This document shows positions 35,061 through 47,290 of a DNA stretch of 64,000 bases, piece by piece; position 1 is the first letter of the stretch, and the number at the start of each line of letters is the position of its first letter. The stretch is from NCBI GenBank assembly GCA_036874045.1, contig CM072344.1:10512501-10576500 (forward strand). The letters are read 5' to 3'. The notes beneath the pieces were generated by a model. That model was not told where the DNA came from and did not search any database. It saw only the letters and a program-made list of their open reading frames with translations. The DNA is from Cymodocea nodosa. Lineage: Eukaryota; Streptophyta; Magnoliopsida; Alismatales; Cymodoceaceae. The position numbers and the translations under genes are program-made.

Positions 35061-36815
35061 TGTAGGATCGTATGGCTACACAAGTGGGGGGTGAATTGTG
35101 TATTTTTAATATTTTCTGAAATATAATTGAAACTTTAAAACTCAAAAATAAGTCGAGACATTGTTTTCATAAAATCATTTTTGTTCAAGGTTTCAATTAC
35201 AATAGACAATTCAATTCTCCTCAGAAATTGTAGATGCAATTATATTTCGATAGTATGTTTCATCTATACAATTTCATAACTACAAACAGAGAAAACTAAT
35301 TTGCGGAATTTAAAACATTTCTCCCTGTTTGTGATCTTTCTTTTTCTTCTTCTTCTTTTTTCTTCAGCAATTCTTCAGTGACGAATATCTTGTATTTTTA
35401 TGCTTCACCAGATTTGCTGTCCTCTAATACTTCAAATCTTCAGTGACGAAAATCTTACCTTTCTATGCTTCTCTGAATTTTCTTCCACTTGAGAGATTTT
35501 TCCTGAAGAGGTGTTTTTGATCCCTGAAAAAGATTTTTCTTTTGGTGTGCAGGGATGGTTTGATCCTTGAAAAGATTTTTCATTTTGTGTGCAAGGATAA
35601 TTTGATCAATGAGAATTCTATGCCTTTTATACTTTATCTTCATTACATGCATATCCTTCACGTTTAACCACTACCAGTTTTCCACTTCTCCACGTCTTTT
35701 CTTTTTCCTTCATCGAAACACACACGTTCTAACCCACGTTTATATTTCAAAAGTTCTTTAATCATCAGTCCTGGATCTCTGAAAAATTTCCTGCAAAATA
35801 AACCTTTCTCGTCCAAAAATTTTTCATCAGTGTAATAAGAAGTCATTACTTTAATGTTAACTAAATGAGTAACACAAGTATATATATATAACTTAACGTT
35901 TTTAACTTAACAAGTTCACCATGTGCTATTTCACATGACAAGTACTGTAGCTAACTCAACGAACTAAGTCCGTGGTGTTATGCTAACTCAACGAATCAGC
36001 TTAACCTTTCTTTCGAAAGGTTAAACGATAACTCACCGGAAACAGTTTAAGTTTCGGATAGTTAGAGATGTAAGTCACTGAAAAACTCTTTATATTATAA
36101 AACTAGTGAGACACGTGTCAAGACCTGAAAACATGACTTAAGTTACCAGATAGTTATGACTATAAGTCTCTAAAAAAACTTTAACTCACCGATTCAGTAA
36201 TAAACAAATGTTTTTTATAATAAAAATTTTACCACGTGCAAAAATAACAACTTAAGTTTATAACACTAACCTAACGTGTTGCCTTAGTGTTCAATATAGC
36301 AACTCAACGCTTTTAGTTATGTTAACTTAACGAGTTAAACATGTGCACCTCACGTGATACAATACAACATTCGTAACTTATAATTTCATCATGTGTTTAA
36401 CACTAACTTAACGAGTTCGTTTCTTCTTTTACTCACTAACTTAACGAGTTATCATGTGACCTATTTTAACCTTTAAGCCTCTAACTTAACGAGTTCTCAC
36501 GTGATCTCTATACAAACAACACTCTAGCTTAACGAGTTGTCTAAACATGCATTGTTCATGATACAGAAGATATAACTTTAAAACATATCATGCTTTTCAA
36601 TAAAAACACACGTTAACTTAACGTTTAGCTAAATGAGAAATTAATGCAACGAAACGACTAGTTATTAACTTCAGATCCAATACAGACAAGTATTTATATC
36701 AGTAAACTTTTTCTATATTAATTGATGATTTTAATTTCTTTTCACAAGCAATAATAATTGAGCAAATATGGTTATTTTCATTCAGCACACATCATCAAAA
36801 CAAAAATACTCAACA
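35061..36815 (-). repeat. 5' LTR of element H
   Basis: The LTR is 1755 bp, TGTTGAGTATTTT to GATCCTACA on the minus strand. TATAAAAGG is at complement 35623-35631. It is longer than the C LTR mainly because of the block at about 35998-36200, which contains TTTCGGATAGTTAG, GTAAGTCACTGAAAA and ACACGTGTC. The AACTTAACGAGTT array lies at about 36310-36545. Confidence 0.93.
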
Positions 36816-36820
36816 CAAAT

Positions 36821-38781
36821 GCTGAAAAATTAAAGATAGAATCTGAAAATGAAATGTTGAGAAACAATATAAATGAACTTGAATTAGAGATAGATAAATT
36901 AAAACTGAGAGAGCTAGATTTAAATTCTACCATTGAGAAATGGAATTTAAGTCAAATTAAGTTAGACAAACTAACTAGTACCCCTACAGTGTCATATAAA
37001 TTTGTCGTAGGATTTGATTATCCTGAATATCCTGAATCTCAAGCCAATAAAGGATTTGTTAGTTGCAGTTCAAGTAAATCTAAGACTAAAATTCCTTTTA
37101 TCATGAAATAAGGTAATAAATATGTAGAAGTAGGTACTTCAAGGGATGAATCATGTAGTAATAATAAAAATCAATGTGATTTGTCAAATTGTACTTCTAA
37201 CATGACTATTAATGTTTCTAAAAATCTTATTTCTTGTTTTGGAAATTCAGTTTTTAATGTCCCTAAAATTTCAGACAATTGTAGTAAACTGAAAATTCAG
37301 AAACCCGAGCATGTAATTCAAAACACTGGTGTTAGACCAATTACTCATTCTGCATGTGATAAATCTGAAAATTCTTGTGTAGAAGAAGATTTTGTATGTA
37401 CGGAAAATGTTAATACTAGTACAAAATCTTGGTATGAACTCACTAAAATGTATGAGCATGACCAAAATAAATTAACATTTGATAAAAATCAGGTTGGTCT
37501 TCGTTATACTACATCTAAAAACAAAAGGAATGATTATAAGAGTAATAATGCTATAAGTAAGTATGATGTTAAAAATTAGTCTATAGTACTTACAACTAAT
37601 AAGAATGTAAATGATAATGTTAAACTATTTTTAAACAAAAAGAAAAAATATGCGTTTAATGAACTTGGTCCTCAACAACATTGGGTACCAAGAAAAAGTT
37701 TTTCTTAATTTGTTTTGTAGGAGGAAACAACATCAAAATGGATCTTGGACAGTGGAACGTCAAGTCACATGACTGAACAGAAAAGTCTACTACAAAATTT
37801 TACAAATACCATGAAAGGGAGTGCAACATTTGGAAACAAAAGCAAAGATAAAATCATAGGTATGGGCAATGTTCAAATAACTCCGACTTGTGTTATTTCG
37901 AATGTACTATATGTAGAAAACCTAGGATTTAATTTGCTGAGTGTTATAAAACTAACTGAAAATGGATATTATGTAGTGTTTGAAGATAATGTATACAAAA
38001 TTATTGATAAAAATATAGATAAAATTAAGTTTATTGCTAAAAGAAAAGGTTCTGTATGTATTTTATCTTTACCTTTTGGTGTAGTTGATTTAAATTCATG
38101 TTTGCTAGTTGAAACTAGTGATGCATATCTGTGGCAAAGAAGGATTGGGCATATAAATATGAAACTGTTACATAAACTATGTAGAAAACATTTAGTGAGA
38201 GGTTTACCAAAGATTAAATACTCAAAGGACTTTATGTGTGATGCATGTGAGTTAGGTAAACTTCATAAAAACTTTTTTAAATCCAAAACTGATATTTCAA
38301 GCAAAAGAGTCTTAGAACTTATACATATGGATCTATTTGGACCAACAAGAATCATGAGTCTTGGTGGTAAACGGTATGTATTTGTTTTAGTAAATGACTT
38401 CTCTAGATACACTTAGGTATATTTTCTAGCATCTAAGACAGAAGTTTTTGAAAAGTTTAAAATGTTTTGCAATTTTGTTCAAAATGAACAAAGTGTCTCT
38501 ATTCAAAAACTCAGGAGTGATCATGGTACTGAATTTGATAATGATCAAATGAATAATTATTGTAATAAGCATGGCATTGATCACAGATTTTCTTTTCCAA
38601 GAGCACCGTGTCAAAATGGTGTTGTTGAGAGAAAGAATAGATCACTTCAAGAAATGGTCAGAACTATGTTGAATGAACATAAATTACCTCAAAATCTTTG
38701 GACTGAAGTAGTGAATACAGCTTGTTATGTTATTAACAGAAGTCATTTAAGACCTCGTGTTAATAAAACTCCTTTTGAAAT
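36821..38781 (+). pseudogene. pol: Element G continued: gag C-terminus, protease, integrase N-terminal half
   Basis: The coiled coil (NNINELELEIDKLKLREL) continues the gag broken at 25538. Then come the protease box WILDSGTSSHMTEQ (37739), gag-pre-integrase (WQRRIGHINMKLLHKL), the zinc motif CDACELGK, and the integrase core with MDLFGPTRIMSLGGKR, KLRSDHGTEFDND and NGVVERKNRSLQEM. The usual VDDFSR reads VNDFSR, and a TAG stands in place of Trp after SRYT (38415). Further stops lie at about 37109 and 37577. Insertion of I cuts it at TPFEI (38781). Confidence 0.88.
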
Positions 38782-39958
38782 TGTTAGGAATTTAATTTTG
38801 ATGATATATGCTTTATTAACGTTTTTAAATAAGTCTACATAATATTCTCTAAGTATAACAGTTAACAGATTATCGGAAAGTTTCATTTTTATGTTGGATA
38901 AATTAAAGATTTCCGAAGAGTTAGATTTGCAATAGTTAAACTTTCGGATAGTTAACATTTCAGATAGTTAAATGTCTCTTTTTTGTCGAATACTTTATGT
39001 TAAAAACTCATATAGTTAAGTTATCTATACGTGTGTTTTTAATGTTTTAAGTTGTCACGTGTTTTCCATGTGCGTTCGATAATGAAAAATCGAATAGTTA
39101 GATAACTGTTTGAGTTTTTATAGACATGGATAGATAACTGTTCGAGTTTTATAAAAGGACTAATGAATAGATAAGTTTCCTTATTTAGTCACGTGTTTTG
39201 TAGGTGCAAAAACTCGAAGAGTTACAGATAAGTGTTTGACTAAATCGAAGACTTAGAAGATATTCTACAAGACTCCAAGAAGATAAAAGTCTCAATATAT
39301 CTACGAGAGGAGATCGTGGAAATTCAAAATGATTGTGGAGAAAGTGGAAACTCAAAAAGAAAGTAATTTGGATTAAAGAAAAAATTAGTATGTGGATTAT
39401 GGATTAAGTGGATGAACATGCTAAACGTGAAAGACAATAGAGTTTGACTACAAATAGAGAGTACCAGCTACATTACAGTAGGGGATCCCAATCTCAAAAA
39501 CCAAGTCTAAATATTCAATCTGGATCCCTAACTGAAAAGTTAAGTTTGAATATTCATATTCTAAAAAATTCTCCAACATCAGAAGAAGTTCGAAATTCCA
39601 AGCAAATTTAGAAAAGGAGCTACAAATGCAAGAAGTCTGGAAATTTGATAATTGGAGAAGAAGAAATACAGAAGCTGAGCAAAGAGAAAGAAAGAAGCTG
39701 TGTGCATAAAATTAGGTTTTATACAATTCAAAATTAGTTTTGAATAAGAGCTTTGTTTTTCTATTTGAATTGTATATCAAACATTACTATATCAAAACCT
39801 TCAAGAAGGGAATTGAGTTGAAAGATATTGTAAATTCTATCTTTAAATAAAGGATAGAATTTCATTCACGAGTGTTTGTACTCTTATTTTATCTACTAGT
39901 ATTTAATTACTAAAGACATAATTCACACCCCCCCTCTTATGATACAGACGATCCTACA
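38782..39958 (+). repeat. 5' LTR of element I
   Basis: The LTR is 1177 bp, TGTTAGGAAT to GATCCTACA. U3 has CTTTCGGATAGTTAA, ATCGAATAGTTAG and TCACGTG units. TATAAAAGG lies at 39150-39158. CACCCCCCCCTCTTATGA precedes the end, as in the related LTRs. Confidence 0.9.
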
Positions 39959-39960
39959 AC

Positions 39961-39970
39961 TGGTATCAAA
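39961..39970 (+). other. Primer-binding site of element I
   Basis: TGGTATCAAA lies two bases after the LTR and matches the initiator-Met tRNA class. Confidence 0.85.
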
Positions 39971-40054
39971 GTATTATTATCATAATTAAGAGCTTTTATT
40001 TCTCTATTTAGGAATCAGTTTTTCCTTTCATTTTCTTAGGATTATCTATTTAAA

Positions 40055-42012
40055 ATGGATAATACTGAAATCTTAGTTATGATTGAAGGATAGACCACTA
40101 ATCGTCCTCCTATGTTTAAAGGTAGCAATTATGGCTACTGGAAATATAGGATGAAAGTATTCTTTTAGTCAATCGATTTCAAATTATAGCATATAATTAG
40201 CAATCCTATAGTGTTAGTTATGACTCCATATGATACTTGGACTTTTGATGAAAGGGAGCGAATGACACTGAATGCTAAAGGTTTAAACATCTTGTTTTAT
40301 GCTTTATCTCATGATCAATTTAATAAAGTTTCTGCATATCAAATTGCATATGAGATATGGCATGCATTAGAAGTTGCCAACGAAAGTACTAATCAAGTCA
40401 AGGAATCTAAGATTAATATGTTAGTACATAAATACGATCTTTTTAAAATACACGAAAATGAATGTATCTCTGACATGTTTTCCCATTTTATTGAGATTGT
40501 AAATTCATTAAAATCTTTAGGCAAGAAATTCGAGGAAAAAGACTTGGTAAGAAAGATCCTTAGATCTTTAACTAAAATTTGGGCTCAAAAGACAACATCT
40601 ATTGAAGAGTCCAAAGATTTAAATACATATACTCTAGATGATCACATAGGAAATCTAACAACCTATGCAGTACAACATTTAGATCCAAAAGGGAAAATTC
40701 CTTGAAGGGATCTGGCTTTTAAGGTTGATAAAGTCTTAGAAATCACTAGTGATTCTAATGATGATTTACTGTTGTTGACTAGAAAATTTAGAAATCTATT
40801 GAAGAAACGTAGGAACTTCAGGTTAGCAAAGACATCTGGAGATATGGAGAAGAAGTCATTCACGAAAGACAAAATCATATGCTACAAGTGCAATAGATCG
40901 AGTCACTTTCAAACTGATTGTCCGCTCAACAAAGATAAGAAGAATTTGAGGACGAATTTTAGGAGTAAGAAATTCAAAAAGAGAAGGGCACTTAAAGTGA
41001 CATGGGATGGCTGTTCAGCTTCACAAAGTGAAGAAACAAAGGATTCAACATCAGACAATGAATCCTCATCAACATCAGATTCAGAAGAAAATCTAGCAAA
41101 CGTATGCTTCATGGCAAAATCAAGTGAGGTATCCTTTGATCAAATGCTAACTTTGATAGTTTTCATGGATTACTTGTTGAATATAATAGACTAGCTAGAA
41201 AATATAAGAAAGTAAAAATAGAAGGAAAGAACACTAGGAAAATGCTAGATGAATCTGAAAATATGGTTGATTTTCTGAACTCTACATTGAATAAATTTAA
41301 AGAAGAAAATCAAAGGCATACACAGGAAATTTTAAAGTTTACTGCAATAGAAAGAAAATTGCATGCTAATTGTGAAAATTTAATTGCTAATAAGAAGAAA
41401 ATGATCTGTGAAATTGAAAAACTGGAACTGACTATTACTGATTTAAATTCAAAAATTGATATGCTAAAGATTAAGATTTGCAATCAAAAGGCTATATTAA
41501 GTAAATGGAATAATAGTCAAACTATAACAAATGAACTTAGTAGTAAAATATCAAATATAGAAAAACATGGTATTGGTTTACACGATGCATCTTCTGAAAA
41601 TTATATATTGCATGATGGTACTGCTAAAAATAATGTCTTTATTTCCAGTACTAAGAATAGTAAGAGAAAAACTATTCCGTGTGTAATTAAAAAGGGAGAA
41701 AAATATGTGCAAGTTGATAAAATGCAGTATATAAATTATAGCACACAATGCAAGAATGTCAAAAGAAATTTTCAGAAAAATCAAGCTAAGTCATTTGAGA
41801 ATCTTAATATTCTTGATCAATTTTCTTCATATTTAAAGAATATTGGATATTGGAAATCAAATAATGTTAGAAATGAAAATTTCAACTCTGGTTTACATAG
41901 AGATAAGTGCTTTGATAATTATAACACTAATAGAAAGAAACGAAAAAATAATTATCAGAAAATAGATAAGTTGAAGTCTAAAAATACAGATTATTTTGAT
42001 ATGACTCTCTAA
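40055..42012 (+). pseudogene. gag: gag of element I, with stops
   Basis: The ATG at 40055 gives MDNTEILVMIEG, followed by a TAG, then NRPPMFKGSNYGYWKYRMKV. More TAG codons stand where G has Gln and Trp. The capsid-type domain (ALSHDQFNKVSAYQIAYEIW, MFSHFIEIVNSLKSLGKK) is followed by a zinc knuckle CYKCNRSSHFQTDCP (about 40880-40923), where the usual Gly before His is Ser. A basic stretch, a Ser/Glu-rich acidic segment and a long coiled coil (about 41240-41530) come next. It ends with TAA at 42010. Confidence 0.86.
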
Positions 42013-42069
42013 AATTCTTGGACCCACTCAAAAATGGGTTCCAAGAGATAAAATCTCTTTTTGACTGTT

Positions 42070-45000
42070 TTGTAGGTACACAAATCAAAATGGATAATGG
42101 ACATTGGAGCATCCAGCCACATGACTGGAGATATACGATTACTTACAAAAATAACAAAGACCAAGAACGGACAAGTTACCTTTGGAAATAAAAGCAAAAC
42201 AAATATCCTTGGGTTTGGCAAGGTTCAGGTAACTGAGAAATGCTTTATAAATGATGTCTTATTAGTGGAAAACTTAGGTTTTAATTTATTGAGTGTTCCT
42301 GTTTTAATGAAGTTTTACAGAGTAATTTTTTAAAAAGATTCCTATAAAATTATGGACATGTCTACAAACGAAATTTTATTCACTACATATAAGAAAGGAT
42401 CTGTTTGTATTCTGAATTTGCCTTCTGATATTATTAAAGATAATGCTTGCTTAATTGCAAAAATAGATGAAGTTATTTTATGGTATAGAAGGCTAGGACA
42501 CTCAAATTTAAAATTATTACAAAAGCTGTCTAAAAAGAATCTAGTTAGAGGTTTACCTAGTATTAAGTTCTCAAAGAGTTTATGTGTGATGCACGTCAAC
42601 TAGGTAAATTACATAAAACATCCTTTAAAAGTTTAAATGAAATAACAAGCAAAAGAGTATTAGAACTAGTGTATATGGATTTATTTGGACTTACTAGGAC
42701 AACTAGTCTAGGAGGTAAACATTATACTTTTGTACTAGTTGATGACTATTCTAGATTTACTTGGGTCTATTTTCTAGCTAATAAAACTGAAGTTTTTGAA
42801 ATATTTAAGATATTCTGTAATAAAGTTCAAAATGACCAAAATGTTAGAATTCAAAAACTTAGGAGTGATCATGGTACAGAATTTGATAATGATCAAATGG
42901 ACACCTTTTATGAAGAATTAGGCATAGATCATAGGTACTCATTTCCAAGAGCTCCTTCACAAAATGGGATAATAGAATGTAAAAATAGATCACTTCAGGA
43001 AATGTCTAGAACCATGTTAAATGAGAATAAGTTACCCCTATTTCTCTAGGCAGAAGTAGTTCATACAGCATGCTATGTTATAAATAGAGTACATCTAAGA
43101 CCAATTTTAGATAAAACTCCTTATGAGATATGGTATAACAAGGTTCCCAAAATAAGTTATTTAAAACCCTTTGGTTGTAAGTGTTTTATTTTAAACACTA
43201 AGGAACGAAGAGACAAATTTAAAGCCAAATCAGATGAAGGTATTTTTGTTGGTTATTCCATTAGAAGTAAAGCTTATAGAGTTTATAATAAATCAACAAA
43301 AACCATTGAGGAAACCCTATATGTAAAATTTCATGAAAATTCTCATTTGGATGTTAGACATGCTGAAAACTTTGATTCAGAAATTCTCCTAGAAATGGTA
43401 TCAAATGATGTTGACAAAGAAATTGAGAGATTATCTGACGGAATAAGAAATATAAACTTAAATGATGAAATTTAGAAGAAAATAATGTCATACCTATAGA
43501 AAATATGGAACAACATAAAAATTGGCGTTATGCTTCATCTCATCCCATCGATCAAATAATAGGTGATCCTAATCAAGGAGTTAGGACTAGGTCATCAATA
43601 GTCAACATCTATGGTGCTTATTCATTTGTTTCTTTACTAGAACCTAAGAAAATTGAAGATGCCTTAGAAGGTGAATTTTGGTATTTAGCTATGCAGGATG
43701 AGCTAAATCAATTTATAAGAAATGAGGTATGGGATCTAGTTCCACCACCTGAAAATCAGTCCATAATTGGAACAAGGTGGGTATTTAGAAACAAAGTAGA
43801 TCAAGATAGACATATAGTTAAAAATAAAGCTAGATTAGTTGCTCAAGGTTACAAGCAAGAGGAAGGAATTGACTATGATGAAACATTTGCTCCTATTGCT
43901 AGACTAGAATCAAGACGAATTTTGTTAGCTTATGCTTGTTATATGGATTTCAAATTATATCAAATGGATGTTAAGATTGCTTTTTTAAATGGATATATAA
44001 AAGAAGAAGTGTATGTAAAACAACCTCTAGGTTTTGAAGATTCAAAACATCCTGAGTATGTTTATAAGCTTAAGAGGGCACTATATGGCTTTAAATAAGC
44101 TCCTAGATCTTGGTATAAGAGATTATCTAAATTCCTTATGGAAAAAGGGTATTCTATGGGAAAGGTAGATCACACTCTTTTTATCAAGAAGATCAAAAAA
44201 GATATATTGGTAGTTCAAATCTATATAGATGACATCATATTTGGAGCAACAAATGATAAATTAGTTGAGTCCTTTTTGAAAGACATGACTAATCAATTTG
44301 AAATGAGTATGATGAGTGAACTATCATTTTTCTAGGTTTACAAATTAAGCAATTAGATCAGGGCACTTTTATTTCACAAGAAAAATATACTCAAGATTTA
44401 TTAAAGAGGTTTGGTTTAGACAACACTAAAACAAAGAATACACCAATGAGTACTATCACCAAGTTGGATAAAGATGACTCTAGAAAAATTGTAGATGTAA
44501 AACAATATAGAAGTATGATTGGTTCATTACTTTATTTAACAGCTAGCCGACCAGATATTATGTTTAGTGTGTGTACTTGTGCTAGATATCAATCTAATCC
44601 TTAGGAATCACACCTACTTGCAGTTAAACGAATTTTTAAATATCTATTAGGAACCATCAATTTCAGATTGTTTTACTTTAAACATAGTTCTTTAAACTTA
44701 GTAGGTTATAGTGATGTTGATTTCGTAGGATGTAAGTCTAAAAGAAAAAGCACTAGTGGCACTTGTCAATTATTAGGAAATTCTTTAGTGTCATGGTTTA
44801 GCAAAAAACAAAATTGTGTAGCATTATCTACAACTGAAGCTGAATATATAGCTACCGCACTTTGCTGTGCTCAAATCTTGTGGATCAGACAAACTTTAAA
44901 AGATTTTAATTTAGACTATGAACCAACTAAGATTTTCTATGATAGTAGTTTTGTAATAAATTTATCTAAAAATCCTATCTTACATTCAAGAGCAAAACAT

Positions 45001-45171
45001 ATAGAAGTTCGACCTCATTTTCTAAGGGATAATGTTATAAAAGGAAAAATAGTATTAAATTTTGTTACTACCATAAAACAATTAGTAGATCTATTTACAA
45101 AACCCTTAGATGAAAATGCTTTTTCAAAATTACGATTAGAACTTGGTATCTGTAGGTTATCTGATATTTAA
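42070..45171 (+). pseudogene. pol: pol of element I, near full length
   Basis: Visible in order are protease (WIMDIGASSHMTGD), gag-pre-integrase (WYRRLGHSNLKLLQKL), zinc motif and integrase (MDLFGLTRTTSLGG, VDDYSRFTW, LRSDHGTEFDND, NGIIECKNRSLQEM), reverse transcriptase ([38 protein letters not shown], catalytic YIDD intact) and RNase H (KSTSGTCQLLGNSL, STTEAEYIATA, HSRAKHIEVRPHFLRD), ending ICRLSDI. It is broken by stops at about 42331, 43048, 43480, 44096 and 44333, and by a frameshift near 42585. It is the most complete pol in the window but not open. Confidence 0.9.
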
Positions 45172-46262
45172 ATGGTTCTGTTCATTGCTTTTTGGTTTGT
45201 TATAAAGGTAGTTTTAGAATTTAATGTCTTTATTATTAAAATATATATATATATATATCTATTTTTCGAATTACAGTTTTCTGGTAGTTAAGAATTTATA
45301 AAATTCTAATTTTTATTGAAGTCAATTTATTTAAGAAAAATTCAGAAAAGATTACTTAAGGAAAGTTAAATTGATTCAATGTGAGTGCCAACTATATTTT
45401 TGTTACTTATGTATATGCTATTATAGAGATTTTAATAGGAAAATACATAGAAAGTATGTACTTTTTATTAAAGGAAAGTTATTAACATTCTGTTAGAAAA
45501 ATTAAGTATTGCAGTTGCCTCTAATTTAATTTACTATCTTACTTTATTTTTTGTTTGTTTTTGTCTGCAATTACTTGAGTAATTAAGTCCGTTGGGGGAT
45601 CTTAAACCCTAGTCACTTAAACCAACTAGTTTGGGATGTGCTGATTGAAAACTCATTTTGCAAGTAATTCAGATTACAATTAAAAAAAATAAATAAATTA
45701 CCTATTCTCACTTGTCATTAAGTAACTAGTTATCTTTCCCCTAAGCAAGGGATTGTGATCACATAAAAAGATGATATTGTGGGAGGTAATACATAATATA
45801 TATATATGAATATAAACAAAAAAAAAAAGGAAAAAGGGGCAATGTATTCAAGCTTAATTTATGTTTCAAGGTGTTGTAACAATCTTGCCATAATCTGTGC
45901 ATATAATTTTTTTTTTTTTTTTGTTATTATCTACTCTTTACACATAATGTATGATATTTATTATCTTAAGTTTGTGGACTCATTATTGAATTCTTTTAAG
46001 TTCCTGAAGGTATATCTTTATGAATTATCTTTTGTAAATTGAATAAGATAAAACCCAGAAAGTCTAAATTGTTAAATCTACTACTTCTTTCTATATTTAA
46101 TTCATATTTTAAAAAAAATAAAAATAAAAATTTAGAGAGACTCAAATCTATTTAAGGCTTAACATCCTTTTTAAGTAAGCTATTTGACCTTTTAAAACCA
46201 ACTCTATTGAAGGGCTTGACAACCCAGTTTAAATATGCCATAGATTCTTTACACTACATTTA
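45172..46262 (+). other. Spacer of element I after pol
   Basis: No coding sequence is recognised. It contains a TA dinucleotide run at about 45240-45258, A/T homopolymers near 45825 and 45907-45921, and a block near 45590-45650 (GGGGGATCTTAAACCC, TGATTGAAAACTCATTTTGC) resembling the GATTGTTGATTGAAAGCTC block of the C and H spacers. Confidence 0.5.
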
Positions 46263-47290
46263 TGTAGGGGGAGCAATTTCTCGTATAATAATTTATCTCT
46301 TATGAACTATTATATGTTTTCATGAAAGAATCTACATAATTTCAGGAAATACACTTTAATTAAGTACATTTCTAAACTGTCGGTGACTTGCAGGCTTTTT
46401 AAATTCTTAAGTATCCAAATTTTCTATTGTTTCGGCAAGTAATATTGCAAGTATCGGACAGTTATGTTTTAAAACGTTCAGTAGAATATTTTATTATTTC
46501 CTGAAGTACATGTGTCGAAACCATAATGCATGACTTAAGTAGATTTTCGGTAAGTTATCTATAACTCTTCGAAATGCGTTTGGGCATCGGATAGTTAGAT
46601 TTGTAACTGTTCGAAACATCTCTTTATTATAAAACTGCTTAAGTACACGTGCCGTGATCTGGAAGATTGACTTAAGTTATCTTTCAGAAGGTTATCTGTA
46701 ACTCTCCGAATTGTGCCTACGCATCGGATAGTTAGGTTTATAAGTCTTTGAAACTATCTGAACACCTTAAGTTCAAATTGTGCACATGTTGAATTTCATT
46801 ACTTTATAATGTCTTAGTTGAAACTCGAACAATTATGTTTAACTCTTCGACTTTCACACCTATCCATTCAAGAAACTCGAATAGTTAACTTAATATTATT
46901 ATATTTTTTGAAAGACTTAATCTTTGACAATAACTATTCATGTTTGTCGTATATTTATGTGCTTTACTGCTCACAAAACTCGAATAGTTATCATAAGTCT
47001 TCGAGTTTTCTCACTATTCACTTAGCCAAAAGTTATTTTCTTTGCATGAATAGTTACGCTAAGTATTCTGCTTTTGTCGGTTGTAAAACTCGTATAGTTA
47101 TTGTAAGCACTCGAGTTATTTATTAGTAATGGATCTTATATTTATGATTTTAATGATTGAATCCATTTATAAACTCGAAGAGTTATAAATGTTTTACTCA
47201 CAACCTTTCATGTTTCTACCTTGGTAAAACCTAGTTTCGTAATCTTCACTTCCACTATGTTCTACAGTGCACAACGAAGATTAATCGACA
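46263..47290 (+). promoter_or_regulatory. Gypsy U3-like block upstream of the extra ORF of I
   Basis: After a purine run (TGTAGGGGGAGCAA) at about 46264-46277, the sequence to about 46800 reads like the U3 of the J Gypsy LTR in the same transcriptional sense (compare complement 50750-51420). The words ATTATATG, TAAACTGTCGGTGACTTGCA, AAATTCTTAAGTATCC, TTATTTCCTGAAGTACA and GCATCGGATAGTTAG occur in the same order. The remainder to the ATG repeats AACTCGAATAGTTA units. It may act as an internal promoter for the extra ORF; that is inference. Confidence 0.65.

Larger units (their letters stand above)
25539..36815 (-). mobile_element. Element H: Copia (Sirevirus-type), both ends present, pol deleted
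   Basis: This minus-strand element is flanked by perfect CAAAT duplications. In its own sense it has a 5' LTR (35061-36815), primer site, gag, protease start, deletion, reverse transcriptase C-terminus with RNase H, spacer, extra ORF, polypurine tract and 3' LTR (25539-27249, clipped at its outer-sense start). The pol deletion removes integrase and the reverse transcriptase active site, so any mobility would need a helper element. Confidence 0.93.
22483..38781 (+). mobile_element. Element G: Copia (Sirevirus-type), split by H and cut by I
   Basis: This is a plus-strand element of the same family as A, C and H. The 5' LTR, primer site and gag (22483-25538) are followed, after removal of H, by the rest of gag, the protease and most of integrase (36816-38781). 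Element I is inserted in the integrase gene at 38782, so the rest lies outside the window. The CAAAT duplication flanking H restores continuous gag homology. Confidence 0.9.

Noticed and set aside
45806-46042. 78-codon frame in the spacer of I with a hydrophobic stretch
   Set aside because: It is produced by T and A homopolymers, has no counterpart in C or H and no domain.
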